NCBI GenBank assembly: GCA_002869585.1
Contig: PKUO01000044.1
Span: 1 to 46,260 of the forward strand
Direction of reading: 5' to 3'
DNA from: Sedimenticola sp.
GTDB taxonomy: Bacteria; Pseudomonadota; Gammaproteobacteria; Chromatiales; Chromatiaceae
DNA length: 46,260 nucleotides
The notes beneath the pieces were generated by a model. That model ran no database searches, had not been told where the DNA came from, and saw nothing but the letters and a program-made list of their open reading frames with translations. Shown here piece after piece: positions 25,641-34,433 of the stretch. Position 1 is the first letter of the stretch. The number at the start of each line of letters is the position of its first letter. The translations under genes and the position numbers were made by a program.

Positions 25641-26371
25641 CCCTGCACTATCCTGCGCAGTTCCTGAATCGCTTTCACCCCCTGCGGGTTGTCGCCGTGT
25701 ACACACAGAGTGTCAACCTGCAACGCCAGGGTATTTCCGCTGGCGGTGGTGACCCGGCCCTGGTGCGCCAATTGCTCGGCCTGGACGAGCATCTGTCGAT
25801 GATCCAGCACGGCACCTGGCTTACTGCGCGCCAGCAGGCGGCCATCGTCACTGTAGGCGCGATCGGCAAAGGCCTCGAACCAGAGCCGTATGCCAAAGGC
25901 CTCGGCCTCGCAGCGATGCTGATCGGCATCGGGTGTCGCCTGCATTATCAATATGGGGGGGTTATGGTGTGCTGCCATGGCCTGCAGGACCGCCTGCCGG
26001 ACTTCATCCTTGGCCATCATGTCGTTGTAGAGCGCACCGTGGGGCTTGACATAGTCAACGCTGATTCCCTGCGCCTTGGCCATCCCCTCCAGGGCCGAGA
26101 TCTGGTAGAGCATCAGGGCGATGATCTCCTCGGGCTGACAGTGCATGGAGCGTCGTCCGAAACCTGCCAGGTCATCATAACCTGGGTGTGCGCCAACCCT
26201 GACGCAGTGTTGTTTGGCCAGGGCCAGGGTGCGCTGCATCACCAGCGGGTCGCCGGCATGGAATCCACAGGCGATGTTCGCCAGGTCGATATGGGGCATC
26301 ACGGCCTCGTCCATGCCCATTACCCAGGAGCCAAAACTTTCGCCAAGATCGCAGTTGAGTGTCAGAGTCAT
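25637..26371 (-). CDS. pxpA: 5-oxoprolinase subunit A (LamB/YcsF family)
   Basis: 244 residues. LNCDLGESFGSWVMGMDEAVMPHIDLANIACGFHAGDP is the family N-terminus, and RVGAHPGYDDLAGFGRRSM, YVKPHGALYNDM and CVHGDNPQG are the other signature blocks. I chose the ATG at 26371, with AGGG eight bases upstream, over the GTG at 26380, which overlaps that site. It lies 22 bp behind the DUF1445 gene. Confidence 0.93.
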   Translation of the reverse strand: MTLTLNCDLGESFGSWVMGMDEAVMPHIDLANIACGFHAGDPLVMQRTLALAKQHCVRVGAHPGYDDLAGFGRRSMHCQPEEIIALMLYQISALEGMAKAQGISVDYVKPHGALYNDMMAKDEVRQAVLQAMAAHHNPPILIMQATPDADQHRCEAEAFGIRLWFEAFADRAYSDDGRLLARSKPGAVLDHRQMLVQAEQLAHQGRVTTASGNTLALQVDTLCVHGDNPQGVKAIQELRRIVQG

Positions 26372-26393
26372 GTTCTTCACCCTGGGTTTTTGT

Positions 26394-27185
26394 TCAGAGC
26401 ACGGCGAGACGGCTGTTGGGCAGGTCGGTGACCAGCATGCAGCCCGGGCTGTGGGTGATACACAGCGGTGGCTTGGCCTGTTCCAGGGCCACCTGTGGAG
26501 TCACGCCGCAGCCCCAGAAGAGGGGGATCTCAGCCTCCTTGATCGTCACCGGGTCGCCGAAGTCCGGTTTGGAGAGATCCGGGATACCGATCAGTGCAGG
26601 ATCGCCGAGATGCACTGGCGCGCCGTGCACGTTGGGAAAGCGTGTGCAGATCTGGATGGCGCGAATCGCATCTGCCGCGAGAAAGGGACGCATGCTCACC
26701 ACCATCCTGCCGCTGAACCGCCCGGCGGGGTTCAGGTCGATGTTGGAGCGATACATGGGGACATTGACCTGTTCGCTGATGTTGCGCACCTCGAGGCCAT
26801 CGGCCGCGAGGGCCTCTTCAAACGAGAACGAACAGCCCAGCAGGAAAGTGACCAGATCGTCGCGCCAGTAGTCGCTGATCTCCGGGGTTTCCCGAACCAG
26901 TTTTCCCTGTTCAAAGATGCGATAGCCGGGGATGTCGGTGCGTATGTCGAGATCCTCGCCCAGCTCCGGGAAGTGATGCTCACCCGGTTGTGAGGCAACT
27001 GCCACCAGGGGACAGGGTTTGGGATTGCGCTGGCAGAACTGCAGGAACTCTCCGGCCCAGTCGGCAGGCAGAATCACCAGGTTACACTGCACATAACCCG
27101 GGGCAAAACCGGAGGTATTCCCGGTATGCTCGCCCTTGCGGATGAGTTGCCGCAGTTCAAATGGTGTGGTGGTGGCTGCTGTCAT
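26394..27185 (-). CDS. DUF1445 putative hydro-lyase / D-glutamate cyclase-like
   Basis: 263 residues of the YcsI/DUF1445 family: [29 protein letters not shown] at the start, [13 protein letters not shown] near residue 115, NVPMYRSNI, and [35 protein letters not shown] at the end. The annotation hydro-lyase is traditional and not proven. The same domain forms the N-terminal part of mammalian D-glutamate cyclase, whose other part is encoded five genes away in distance terms at 24002-23115. It is the first gene of the operon, divergent from the Lrp/AsnC gene. Confidence 0.88.
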   Translation of the reverse strand: MTAATTTPFELRQLIRKGEHTGNTSGFAPGYVQCNLVILPADWAGEFLQFCQRNPKPCPLVAVASQPGEHHFPELGEDLDIRTDIPGYRIFEQGKLVRETPEISDYWRDDLVTFLLGCSFSFEEALAADGLEVRNISEQVNVPMYRSNIDLNPAGRFSGRMVVSMRPFLAADAIRAIQICTRFPNVHGAPVHLGDPALIGIPDLSKPDFGDPVTIKEAEIPLFWGCGVTPQVALEQAKPPLCITHSPGCMLVTDLPNSRLAVL

Positions 27186-27230
27186 CGCTTTCTAGGGCCC
27201 ACAGGGTTGTGATAGATAGTGGTCTGAATT

Positions 27231-27272
27231 ATTCGAATTATATCTGGCCGGATAGAGAATAAAATTGCAATT
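27231..27272. promoter_or_regulatory. AT-rich palindromes in the divergent Lrp/operon promoter
   Basis: ATTCGAAT (27231-27238) and AATTGCAATT (27263-27272) are perfect palindromes within the 138-bp AT-rich gap between the D-glutamate operon and the Lrp/AsnC gene. Lrp-type regulators favour such sites; the centres are about 33 bp apart, near three helical turns. Confidence 0.4.
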
Positions 27273-27323
27273 AATTTGCTCCAAATAGACATTGATGGAA
27301 TATAATTTCTTCATAATCCAATA

Positions 27324-27803
27324 ATGGCTAATTTAATGCGAATATCATCACTGGATAAAACAGATCGCAGGATTCTGCGATTGTTGCAGACTGATGGCAG
27401 GATGAGCAACGCCGATCTGGCAGAGGCAGTCAATCTCTCCCCCTCCTCCTGTTTGCGCCGGGTGCGCCGACTCGAGGATGAACAGGTCATCGATCGTTAT
27501 GTGATGCTGATCAACCCGGCAGCGATCGGCAGGCCGACCAGTATCTTTGTCGAGATCTCCCTCAAGAGCCAGTCCCAGGAGAGCCTGCAGGCCTTTGAGG
27601 TTGCCGTCTCGGCGTGTCCCGATGTCATGGAGTGCTATCTGATGGCCGGTGACTCTGACTATATGCTGCGTGTCGAGGTGGCGGATGCGGCCGATTACGA
27701 GCGCATCCATACCACCATTCTGTCGCGCCTGCCCGGCGTGGCGCGTATCCGCTCAAGCTTTACCCTGCGCACGGTTTGCAAGCGTATTGTTTATGAACTG
27801 TGA
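27324..27803 (+). CDS. Lrp/AsnC-family transcriptional regulator
   Basis: 159 residues: winged helix-turn-helix (LDKTDRRILRLLQTDGRMSNADLAEAVNLSPSSCLRRVRRLEDEQVIDRY, ~10-60) followed by a RAM effector domain (VMECYLMAGDSDYMLRVEVAD, PGVARIRSSFTLRTV). The start may also be the ATG at 27336; neither has a clear ribosome site. Divergent from the D-glutamate/5-oxoproline operon, so it is the likely local regulator, perhaps responding to alanine or glutamate. Its last 13 bp overlap the convergent P-type ATPase gene. Confidence 0.92.
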   Translation: MANLMRISSLDKTDRRILRLLQTDGRMSNADLAEAVNLSPSSCLRRVRRLEDEQVIDRYVMLINPAAIGRPTSIFVEISLKSQSQESLQAFEVAVSACPDVMECYLMAGDSDYMLRVEVADAADYERIHTTILSRLPGVARIRSSFTLRTVCKRIVYEL

Positions 27804-30535
27804 GCGGAGGGTCCAGCGCCTGATAGGAACCTTTTCAGCTTGGTGTGTACCAGCCATTTTTCAAGCTCGACCAGCCAGAGAACGCTGGATGCCACCAGGG
27901 TGATCAACAGCCAGGTGGACAGGTCGATGGCGGTAGTGCCGAATAGCCGCTGAACCACTGGAACATAGGTGAAGCCGAGCTGGAAAAACAGCAGCAGTCC
28001 AACCGCAACCAGGATATAACGGTTACCGAAAATACCCTCGAAATTGAGCACCGGAGCGGTCATGTAGCGGGAGCTGAACAGGTAGAAGATCTCATACATG
28101 ACCAGTGTGTTGACCGCCACGGTACGGGCACTTTCTATGCTTTCGCCCTGGCTCAAAACCCATTGGAAGAGACCAAAGGTGCCTGTCATCAGAATTACAG
28201 AGACAAAGGCGATACGCCACAGGAACATCGGTGTCAGGATCGGCTCGCTCGCATCACGCGGCGGGCGGCGCATGATATCCGCCTCCGGGGGTTCGAACGC
28301 CAGCGCCAATGCCAGGGTCACGGCGGTGATCATGTTGACCCAAAGGATCTGCACCGGGGTCAAGGGAAACTGGCTGAATCCCAGCAGGATGGCGCCCAGC
28401 ATCACCAGTGCCTCGCCACCATTGGTGTGCAGGATGAACAGAATGGCCTTTTTGATGTTGTCGTAGACGGTTCGCCCCTCCTTCACCGCGTTCACGATGG
28501 AGGCGAAGTTGTCATCGCTGAGGACCATTTCAGAGGCCTCTTTCGCCACTTCAGTACCGTTGCCACCCATGGCGACACCCACGTCGGCACGCTTCAGTGC
28601 CGGGGCGTCATTGACCCCATCGCCCGTCATTGCGGCCACATGCCCCAAAGATTGCAGCAGGGTCACCAGGCGGAGTTTATGCTCCGGGCTGACCCGTGCG
28701 TAGACATCCACGGAGTCAACGCGGGAGCGCAGTTCATCGTCGCTCAGCGCGTCCAGCTCTTTTCCGGTGAGCGCCTTTTCGGCATTCGCCAAACCCACCA
28801 GTCGGGCAATGGCAAAGGCGGTAATTTTGTGGTCGCCGGTGATCATTTTCACCCGAATGCCCGCGCTTTGGCAGAGCTTCACCGCCTTGATGGCCTCTGG
28901 TCTGGGCGGGTCGATCATGCCAAACAGGCCGAGCAGCACAAGGTCTTTGTCGATATCGTCAAAGTAGAGTTCGGTCTGCTGCACCTCGGCGCTTTTGGTG
29001 GCAATGGCCAGAACACGTAAGCCCTTGCTGCCCATCAGTTCCATTTTTTCTTCCCAATAGGCGATATCCAGCGGTTCGGCGCCTCTGTCGGTCAGTTGCT
29101 GGCTGCAGTTGGCAAGAATTTTCTCAGGCGCTCCCTTGACGCAGATAATCGCCTCGCCCTGATGGCTGTGGTGCAGGGTCGCCATCAACTGGTGGCTGGA
29201 ATCGAAGGGAATCAGGTCAGTACGTGGAAAGCGGGCCGTCTGCTCCTCAGGGACAAGTCCGGCCTTGATCCCGGCTACGACCAGTGCGGCCTCCATCGGG
29301 TCGCCCTGCAATGTCCAGATTCCTTCATGCAAGCTCACGCTGGCATCATTGCATAGCAGTGCCGTGCGCAAGGTTTGTTCCAGCACCGTATCCTCCAGGG
29401 CCTGATGCTCTTTGCCACCGATGCTAAAGCCACCATGTGGATCATAGCCTTCACCGCTGATTTCACAGGCACGATCAGCAAGCATTACCGTTCTGGCGGT
29501 CATTTCGTTTTTTGTCAGGGTCCCGGTCTTGTCCGAGCAGATCACCGAGAGGGTGCCCAGTGTCTCCACCGCCGGGAGTTGACGGATGATGGCATTGCAG
29601 GCGGCCATGCGTTGCACGCCGATGGCTAGGGTGATGGTCATGATTGCCGGCAGTCCTTCCGGAATGGCAGCAACCGCCAGTCCGACTGCGGCCAGGAACA
29701 TATCTGCGGCGCTGTAGTCGCGGATGAGGACGCCGAAGGTGAAGGCGAGGATGGCGAGCAGAATGATGGCGCCGGTGAGCCAACGGCCAAATTGCGCCAT
29801 TTGGCGCAGCAGTGGGGTTGTCAGCCCTTCAACCCCCGCGACCATCAGACTGATGCGGCCCAACTCGGTGTCCGTCCCGGTGGCGGTTACCACTCCCAGA
29901 CCCTGGCCGGCGGTCACTAGTGTCCCTGAATAGGCCATGGATCGGCGATCGCCCAGGACGGTATCGGTCGGGACGGGTTGCCTTTGCTTCTCAACCGGTA
30001 TGGATTCACCGGTCAACGCCGCCTCCTCGATACGCAGTCCCTTGGCCTGCATCAGGCGCAGATCGGCAACGATCTTGTCTCCAGCCTGCAAGGGCACGAT
30101 ATCGCCGATCACCAGTTTTTCCAGATCGATGGTGATGCGTCTGCTGCCGCGAATCACCAGGGTGCGGGGCGAGAGCATCTGCCGGATCGCGGCCAAGGCG
30201 TTTTCCGCCTTGCCTTCCTGAATAAAACCGATCATGGCGTTGATCAGCACCACGCCGATAATGACCGAGGTATCCAGCCAGTGCTGGAGCAGGGCGGTTA
30301 CCATGCCGGCCAGCAGCAGTACATAGATAAGTACATTGTTGAACTGAGAGAGGAAACGAACCAAGGCGCTGCGCTGCCTGGCTTCGGGTATCCGGTTGGG
30401 TCCGTACAGCTCGAATCGGCGCTCTGCTTCTACCTCAGACAGGCCATCCTGAGTGGTTGCCAGGGCCTCGAGGGCCTGTTCAATATCGGTGGCATGCCAT
30501 TCTTTCGTCAGGCGTTTTTTGGTGTTTTTTTGCAT
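27791..30535 (-). CDS. P2-type cation-transporting ATPase
   Basis: 914 residues, integral membrane P-type ATPase. The phosphorylated Asp is D335 in CSDKTGTLTKNE; the actuator motif TGES is at 175-178; helix 4 has IPEGLPA (291-297), and the hinge motif is MTGDGVNDAPALKRADVGVAMG. The N-terminal cation-ATPase domain (WHATDIEQALEALAT) and C-terminal helices are complete. Helix 6 reads NMITAVTLALALAFEPPE, lacking the Asp of the SERCA-type calcium site, so the ion is uncertain: sodium, potassium, magnesium or calcium. It has no visible operon partner. Confidence 0.9.
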   Translation of the reverse strand: MQKNTKKRLTKEWHATDIEQALEALATTQDGLSEVEAERRFELYGPNRIPEARQRSALVRFLSQFNNVLIYVLLLAGMVTALLQHWLDTSVIIGVVLINAMIGFIQEGKAENALAAIRQMLSPRTLVIRGSRRITIDLEKLVIGDIVPLQAGDKIVADLRLMQAKGLRIEEAALTGESIPVEKQRQPVPTDTVLGDRRSMAYSGTLVTAGQGLGVVTATGTDTELGRISLMVAGVEGLTTPLLRQMAQFGRWLTGAIILLAILAFTFGVLIRDYSAADMFLAAVGLAVAAIPEGLPAIMTITLAIGVQRMAACNAIIRQLPAVETLGTLSVICSDKTGTLTKNEMTARTVMLADRACEISGEGYDPHGGFSIGGKEHQALEDTVLEQTLRTALLCNDASVSLHEGIWTLQGDPMEAALVVAGIKAGLVPEEQTARFPRTDLIPFDSSHQLMATLHHSHQGEAIICVKGAPEKILANCSQQLTDRGAEPLDIAYWEEKMELMGSKGLRVLAIATKSAEVQQTELYFDDIDKDLVLLGLFGMIDPPRPEAIKAVKLCQSAGIRVKMITGDHKITAFAIARLVGLANAEKALTGKELDALSDDELRSRVDSVDVYARVSPEHKLRLVTLLQSLGHVAAMTGDGVNDAPALKRADVGVAMGGNGTEVAKEASEMVLSDDNFASIVNAVKEGRTVYDNIKKAILFILHTNGGEALVMLGAILLGFSQFPLTPVQILWVNMITAVTLALALAFEPPEADIMRRPPRDASEPILTPMFLWRIAFVSVILMTGTFGLFQWVLSQGESIESARTVAVNTLVMYEIFYLFSSRYMTAPVLNFEGIFGNRYILVAVGLLLFFQLGFTYVPVVQRLFGTTAIDLSTWLLITLVASSVLWLVELEKWLVHTKLKRFLSGAGPSAHSS

Positions 30536-30873
30536 GATCGATCAATCCCAATACCGCCAGGGGTTGGTCGTGCAATAAAGCCCATTCCCCGGTAAGTCAT
30601 CAAACAGCGATTGCTGGGGTTGTGAATTGGATACCCCCCCCTTTGGCCGTTGTAGTCACTATTTTAAAGATAGATTAGTTGTAGATTTTATTGAAGATGA
30701 CCTTGGTATGTAATCGGTGACAGTTTGTCAGTCAACTATCAGGAGTTGGTCTGTTTTTCAGTTCTGGTGGTATTTAGCAGTCCAATTTTTCTGTTTGATT
30801 GTAGATTGTCATGGCGTCAAGGAAGGCAAATTAGTATAAAAATAAGTGGGGACATACTCGCAAGGAGGATGTC
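30536..30873. other. Intergenic region, AT-rich
   Basis: No gene seen. It holds the promoters of the divergent ATPase and small secreted-protein genes. TTGTAGATT occurs twice, at 30679-30687 and 30799-30807; nothing else stands out. Confidence 0.4.
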
Positions 30874-31317
30874 ATGAAAAGCATAATTCTTAAATCAATT
30901 TCAATCGCGTTGTTTGTTTTGGGTATGCAGGCAGTCAGCTTGCAGGCTGCAGAGAGTGTTTTATTTCTCGGTGATTTTTGCTGGCGGGGCCAGAGTAACT
31001 CTGTGGATCAGACCACAGGGACTCTGAAACTGGGCGTAACGCAGATCGGGAGTCATTTTCCAGTGTATGGGAAGTTGACCACGGATGAGTTTGCACTTGT
31101 AGTACAGGGTAATGCCGAAACCACAAGCCAAGGTATTGAAGTTGTGCTTCACGGTGCTGGCTTTAATGGTATGGAGCGGATTGTTACCACTTACCATTTG
31201 CTGCTTAACGGGACACTCAATGGATCTTACAGGTCTATTGGCTTTGAGTCTCTTGGAGGCATGACGCCGGAAACCATGACCGATGAGGGATCGCTTGCAA
31301 TAGTACCTTGTAACTGA
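30874..31317 (+). CDS. Secreted protein of unknown function
   Basis: 147 residues. The signal peptide MKSIILKSISIALFVLGMQAVSLQA is clear, and AAGGAGG stands just before the ATG. The mature part (ESVLFLGDFCWRGQSNSVDQTTGTLKLGVTQIGSHFPVYGKLT...) has two cysteines (DFCW, VPCN) that could form a disulfide and a beta-rich look with alternating hydrophobics. I do not recognise the family. It is the last gene before the tRNA fragment that marks the island edge. Confidence 0.7.
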   Translation: MKSIILKSISIALFVLGMQAVSLQAAESVLFLGDFCWRGQSNSVDQTTGTLKLGVTQIGSHFPVYGKLTTDEFALVVQGNAETTSQGIEVVLHGAGFNGMERIVTTYHLLLNGTLNGSYRSIGFESLGGMTPETMTDEGSLAIVPCN

Positions 31318-31450
31318 TCGAGGGGTAAGCACTCGTAGCCTTATGGAGAATAGGTGCCAGATAGTCCGGTGGGTTATGCCTGAAGTCTGGAGAAGGAGCT
31401 AGGGAGGTTTAAATCTCAACGGATGAGTGGTTCGCGGGTCAGGTGAAAAC

Positions 31451-31495
31451 TGGTCGGGGTGAGAGGATTCGAACCTCCGGCCCCTGCCTCCCGAA
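31451..31495 (-). repeat. 3' half of tRNA-Pro(CGG): probable attachment site of an integrated element
   Basis: On the minus strand, from 31495 down, the sequence reads TTCGGGA (anticodon loop, CGG), the 3' anticodon strand GGCAG, a variable loop, the T arm GGAGG-TTCGAAT-CCTCT, the acceptor strand CACCCCG and ACCA. This matches the 3' half of E. coli proK closely. The 5' half (acceptor, D arm, 5' anticodon strand) is missing: the homology stops exactly at the anticodon loop. That is the pattern left by tyrosine-recombinase integration into a tRNA gene. By geometry the element lies to the right (31496 onward). Confidence 0.8.
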
Positions 31496-31744
31496 AGTAG
31501 TATCGGAAATTTCCATTAACCGTTGTTTTGTTGATATTTTCATTAAATACAGTAGGTTGCTGTGGCTATTGTATCTCCGTCATATGTATTTTTACACCCC
31601 CAAAGCCCTTTTGCCGCATATTTTTGGGCGCAAGTGTGAAAAAAATGGAGTGCAGAATTTAGCAATTATCTGCCCCCTGCATCAGGGTTCGCTGCTTACT
31701 TTTGATATTATTGATCAGCGAATTGTGAATGAAAAAATAATTAT

Positions 31745-32113
31745 GTGGTTGCCACTGTTCCGATTGTCGATCCAGCCGTGTTATGTCAATTGCCGGGTAC
31801 CACCGTCGATGTGCAGTGGGTCAGTCCTTATGGGGGTTTGGTCGACACTTTTCCTTACACCTTTTACAGTGGGAGTGATGTAATTCCCGCTTGCGGTAAT
31901 GATTTTGAGGGATCGTTTACTAATATCTACGGGATATTTGGTGGGGCCGATAGCAATGATGAACGCGCAGCGACCTATGGCGTAGTGCTCACCTATCACT
32001 ACTGGGTGGCCGGCGGTACCACCATCCAGTTGCCCGGGGAACCCACGGAAACTGTGAATAAGTTCACATTCGATCCGAACTATTGCTTCTTCCCTGGTAA
32101 TGCGACAAATTAG
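31745..32113 (+). pseudogene. Unknown reading frame, probably 5'-truncated
   Basis: 122 codons open from an in-frame stop at 31730; the only start is a GTG at 31745 with no ribosome site. The product VATVPIVDPAVLCQLPGTTVDVQWVSPYGGLVDTF...ATYGVVLTYHYWVAGG... resembles the interior of a secreted beta-rich protein with three cysteines, but it has no signal peptide. I do not recognise it. It is probably the remaining 3' part of a gene whose beginning was lost at the island edge. Confidence 0.4.
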
Positions 32114-32185
32114 GGGGTTGCGTTTTCCCAACCTGTGTTTTAATGAGATCCAAGACAAAAAGTTTGGGGTTTAAGGAGAAAGGAC

Positions 32186-33130
32186 ATGGAAAAAAAGATT
32201 CTGGGCATGGCGTTGATGGCCGTCGCAACCCTGTTGGGGGGGTGCGCCAGTCAGGAACACAAGCACTATCAGGCAACACAGAATCCCGATGGAACGCCTT
32301 ATACGGCGGCGCAGGTTTTAGAGATTGAGACCATTCGGGCGATCGAACGATCTGGATTTTGGGAAGGTAATGCGGAGCGGGGCGATAAGTACGGCTCTCT
32401 GTACCAAAAGAAATACATTGCAGCGTTCAATCAATCAATCACTGACAATGAGCTCCCCACTATGCGAATGGCCGGGAACAGTGTCGGCATCATGGATACG
32501 GCCAATATTGCCATGCATGTATTTAATGCGCCGTTCACACTGGGACCGCTGTGGATGGTTCTCATTCCCAGCGGTGATGCGGGTAAATCTTCAATCAAAC
32601 ATAGCTACAAGACGATTAGCAAACCCCATTTTTCGCTATATCATATCGCAGAACAGGGTAGCAAATTGGAAGATGAATTTGCGTTTATGGAGAGGGTTTT
32701 TTTGACAATAGCCGATTGTACACCCTTTGCCAAGATTAGCGGGTGGGAAACCGGAACGTATGCGGAAGGACATCATCATGAGCGCCGTTACGTCTGTGAT
32801 CCAAGTCAAGAAGGCACCCCTGCCGAAAATACATTTGGTACACTACTAACTATGTTTACGACCCAGGAAAGTGCTTTTTCTGAGATGTTGCCCCAAGGGA
32901 CGCTTTACTCAAGAATCCATTATACATTCAGCAGACATACAGAAAATGAGGCGATAAATTATTACAACAAAGTAAAAGACGCCATCCCCGAAAACGCCTA
33001 CGCGGTCTTCACCGGTCCGAATGAGCAGGGTGAATGGCGTGTTTTTGTCGCTCAAAACGGCAAGGTGGTGGCCTTTCCACTCCCCGATACCAAGGGAAAA
33101 TCCAAGGATCTGGCCTCAAAGGCTCATTAA
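32186..33130 (+). CDS. Lipoprotein of unknown function
   Basis: 314 residues. The signal MEKKILGMALMAVATLLGGC ends in a lipobox (C20), and AAGGAGAAAGG precedes the ATG. The rest has no motif I recognise; it includes HHHERRYVC near residue 195 and FTGPNEQGEWRVFVAQNGKVVAFPLPD near the end. It is followed by a perfect 11-bp hairpin (33153-33179). Codon use and GC are lower than in the core genes, in keeping with a transferred segment. Confidence 0.75.
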   Translation: MEKKILGMALMAVATLLGGCASQEHKHYQATQNPDGTPYTAAQVLEIETIRAIERSGFWEGNAERGDKYGSLYQKKYIAAFNQSITDNELPTMRMAGNSVGIMDTANIAMHVFNAPFTLGPLWMVLIPSGDAGKSSIKHSYKTISKPHFSLYHIAEQGSKLEDEFAFMERVFLTIADCTPFAKISGWETGTYAEGHHHERRYVCDPSQEGTPAENTFGTLLTMFTTQESAFSEMLPQGTLYSRIHYTFSRHTENEAINYYNKVKDAIPENAYAVFTGPNEQGEWRVFVAQNGKVVAFPLPDTKGKSKDLASKAH

Positions 33131-33152
33131 AGACCCTGATACCCCTCAAAAT

Positions 33153-33179
33153 CAAACTGGGCCTTCGTGGCCCAGTTTG
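33153..33179 (+). terminator. Hairpin after the lipoprotein gene
   Basis: CAAACTGGGCC (33153-33163) pairs perfectly with GGCCCAGTTTG (33169-33179) across loop TTCGT. The following bases GTATTAC give only a weak U-tract; CAAA before the stem makes it possible in both directions. Confidence 0.6.
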
Positions 33180-33298
33180 GTATTACAAACCTTCAAAAAC
33201 AAAATCGGATAAACGCCGAAAAACGCCCTCATTCCAGAAAGAATGACGCAAAAACCCGGATACCATAGGTCTATCTTTGCACCTTACTGGCTATTCGG

Positions 33299-33901
33299 AT
33301 GAAACAAAGCGGAATTTTCCAATCCAACTTTCGATCGACGGTTGAACGACGAATCACGCGAACAGCTCTTCTGGCAGTTCTGCTAGGCGTCACGCTGTCG
33401 GGTGGCCTGGCACAGGCCACGAATGCTTTCATTAAGGACAAAGAACGGGGCTGGTTCTGGTACGAAGATCCGATCATTCCCGAGGAAGAAGAGGAGCAGC
33501 CGATCCCGGAAATACCCCCGCCCCCGCCTGCTGAGACAGCTGAGAAAAAGGAAGTGGAACCGGAAAAGCCAAAGATGTTTTCTGTTGTTTGGCTCAGGGA
33601 GCAACTGCCCAAATTGCGGGAGCGGGCGATTGATGATCCCAGCAAAAAGAATGTTCGAACCTATCTGTATGCCCAACGGGTCATGATGGACAAGGCGGAT
33701 AATTTCTCCAACACCTGGCGTCGGGTTGTCATGACCGATCCCTTGCTGGACGAAAATAATCGTTTTCCCTTTGCTACAGGTTTCCGTGCTGTCTCATTAC
33801 GTGCTCGATCTGCCAGTCAAGACAAAGTCATGAAGATGATATCGGAAGAGGCGGGAATATTTTATCGAGCACAGACGTTCATGCCCGCAAATGATCGATA
33901 G
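33299..33901 (+). pseudogene. Truncated conjugal transfer protein TraF
   Basis: 200 codons. A signal peptide (LLAVLLGVTLSGGLAQA) is followed by KDKERGWFWYEDP, a Glu/Pro-rich stretch and FSVVWLREQLPKLRERAIDDPSKKNVRTYLYAQRVMMDKADNFSNTWRRVVMTDPLLDENNR, the N-terminal region of F-type TraF/TrbB pilus-assembly proteins. The family goes on with a thioredoxin-like domain after AGIFYR; here the match stops there and the frame ends with AQTFMPANDR, so the redox domain is lost. The break lies next to an IS91-type transposase remnant. No other transfer gene is in the window. Confidence 0.75.
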
Positions 33902-33959
33902 TGGTTCTGTATTGTAGAAGTGTTGGATCTCTTCTCTTAAAAGAAAGAGAAACGGCTGT

Positions 33960-34433
33960 TACTGACGCCCTCAGGAAATATCCGTTATCAATTCAAAACG
34001 CCCTACAATGATGGGACCACCCATGTCATCTTCGAACCGCTGGATTTCATTGCCAATCTGGCGGCGCAGGTGCCGAAACCACGGGTGAACCTGACCCGGT
34101 TCCACGGCGTATTCACGCCCAACAGCAAACACCGGGGTAGATATGACGCCGGCTAAAAGCAGCAAAGGCCGTCCCCACGAGGAACATGAAGACAAAACAC
34201 CCGAACAGCGGCACCAGTCCATGACCTGGGCGCAGCGCCTGAAACGGGTATTTAACTTTGATGTCTCGGTCTGTCCAAAGAGTGGAGGTGAAGTCAGGGT
34301 GATCGCCAGCATCGAGGATCAGCAGATCATCGATAAGATACTGACTCACCTCATGAAGAAAGGCGCATTACCGCCACCGCCCGAGTTGTTGCCGGCAACG
34401 CGGGCCTCATCAGACTCAGACTGGTTTGCATAG
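33960..34433 (+). pseudogene. IS91-family transposase, frameshifted C-terminal remnant
   Basis: Frame 2 from about 33965 encodes TPSGNIRYQFKTPYNDGTTHVIFEPLDFIA...PRVNLTRFHGVFTPNSKHRG, then stops after TATGACGCCGGCTAA; frame 3 from 34143 continues the same protein with MTPAKSSKG...TPEQRHQSMTWAQRLKRVFNFDVSVCPKSGGEVRVIASIEDQQIIDKILTHL. These are consecutive parts of an IS91-type (Y2, rolling-circle) transposase, so one frameshift lies near 34130-34142. The CxxCGG zinc site has become CPKSGG, another sign of decay. The HUH catalytic part is absent. Confidence 0.85.

Noticed and set aside
31443-31883. 146-codon plus-strand frame beginning MKTGRGERIRTSGPCLPKVV
   Set aside because: Its opening is the antisense of the tRNA-Pro fragment, a well-known source of false ORFs; the rest has no ribosome site and overlaps another frame.
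33902-33960. Continuation of traF in another frame after 33901
   Set aside because: No CxxC thioredoxin motif is found in any frame downstream; the sequence passes into the IS91 remnant, so it is a truncation and not a simple frameshift.
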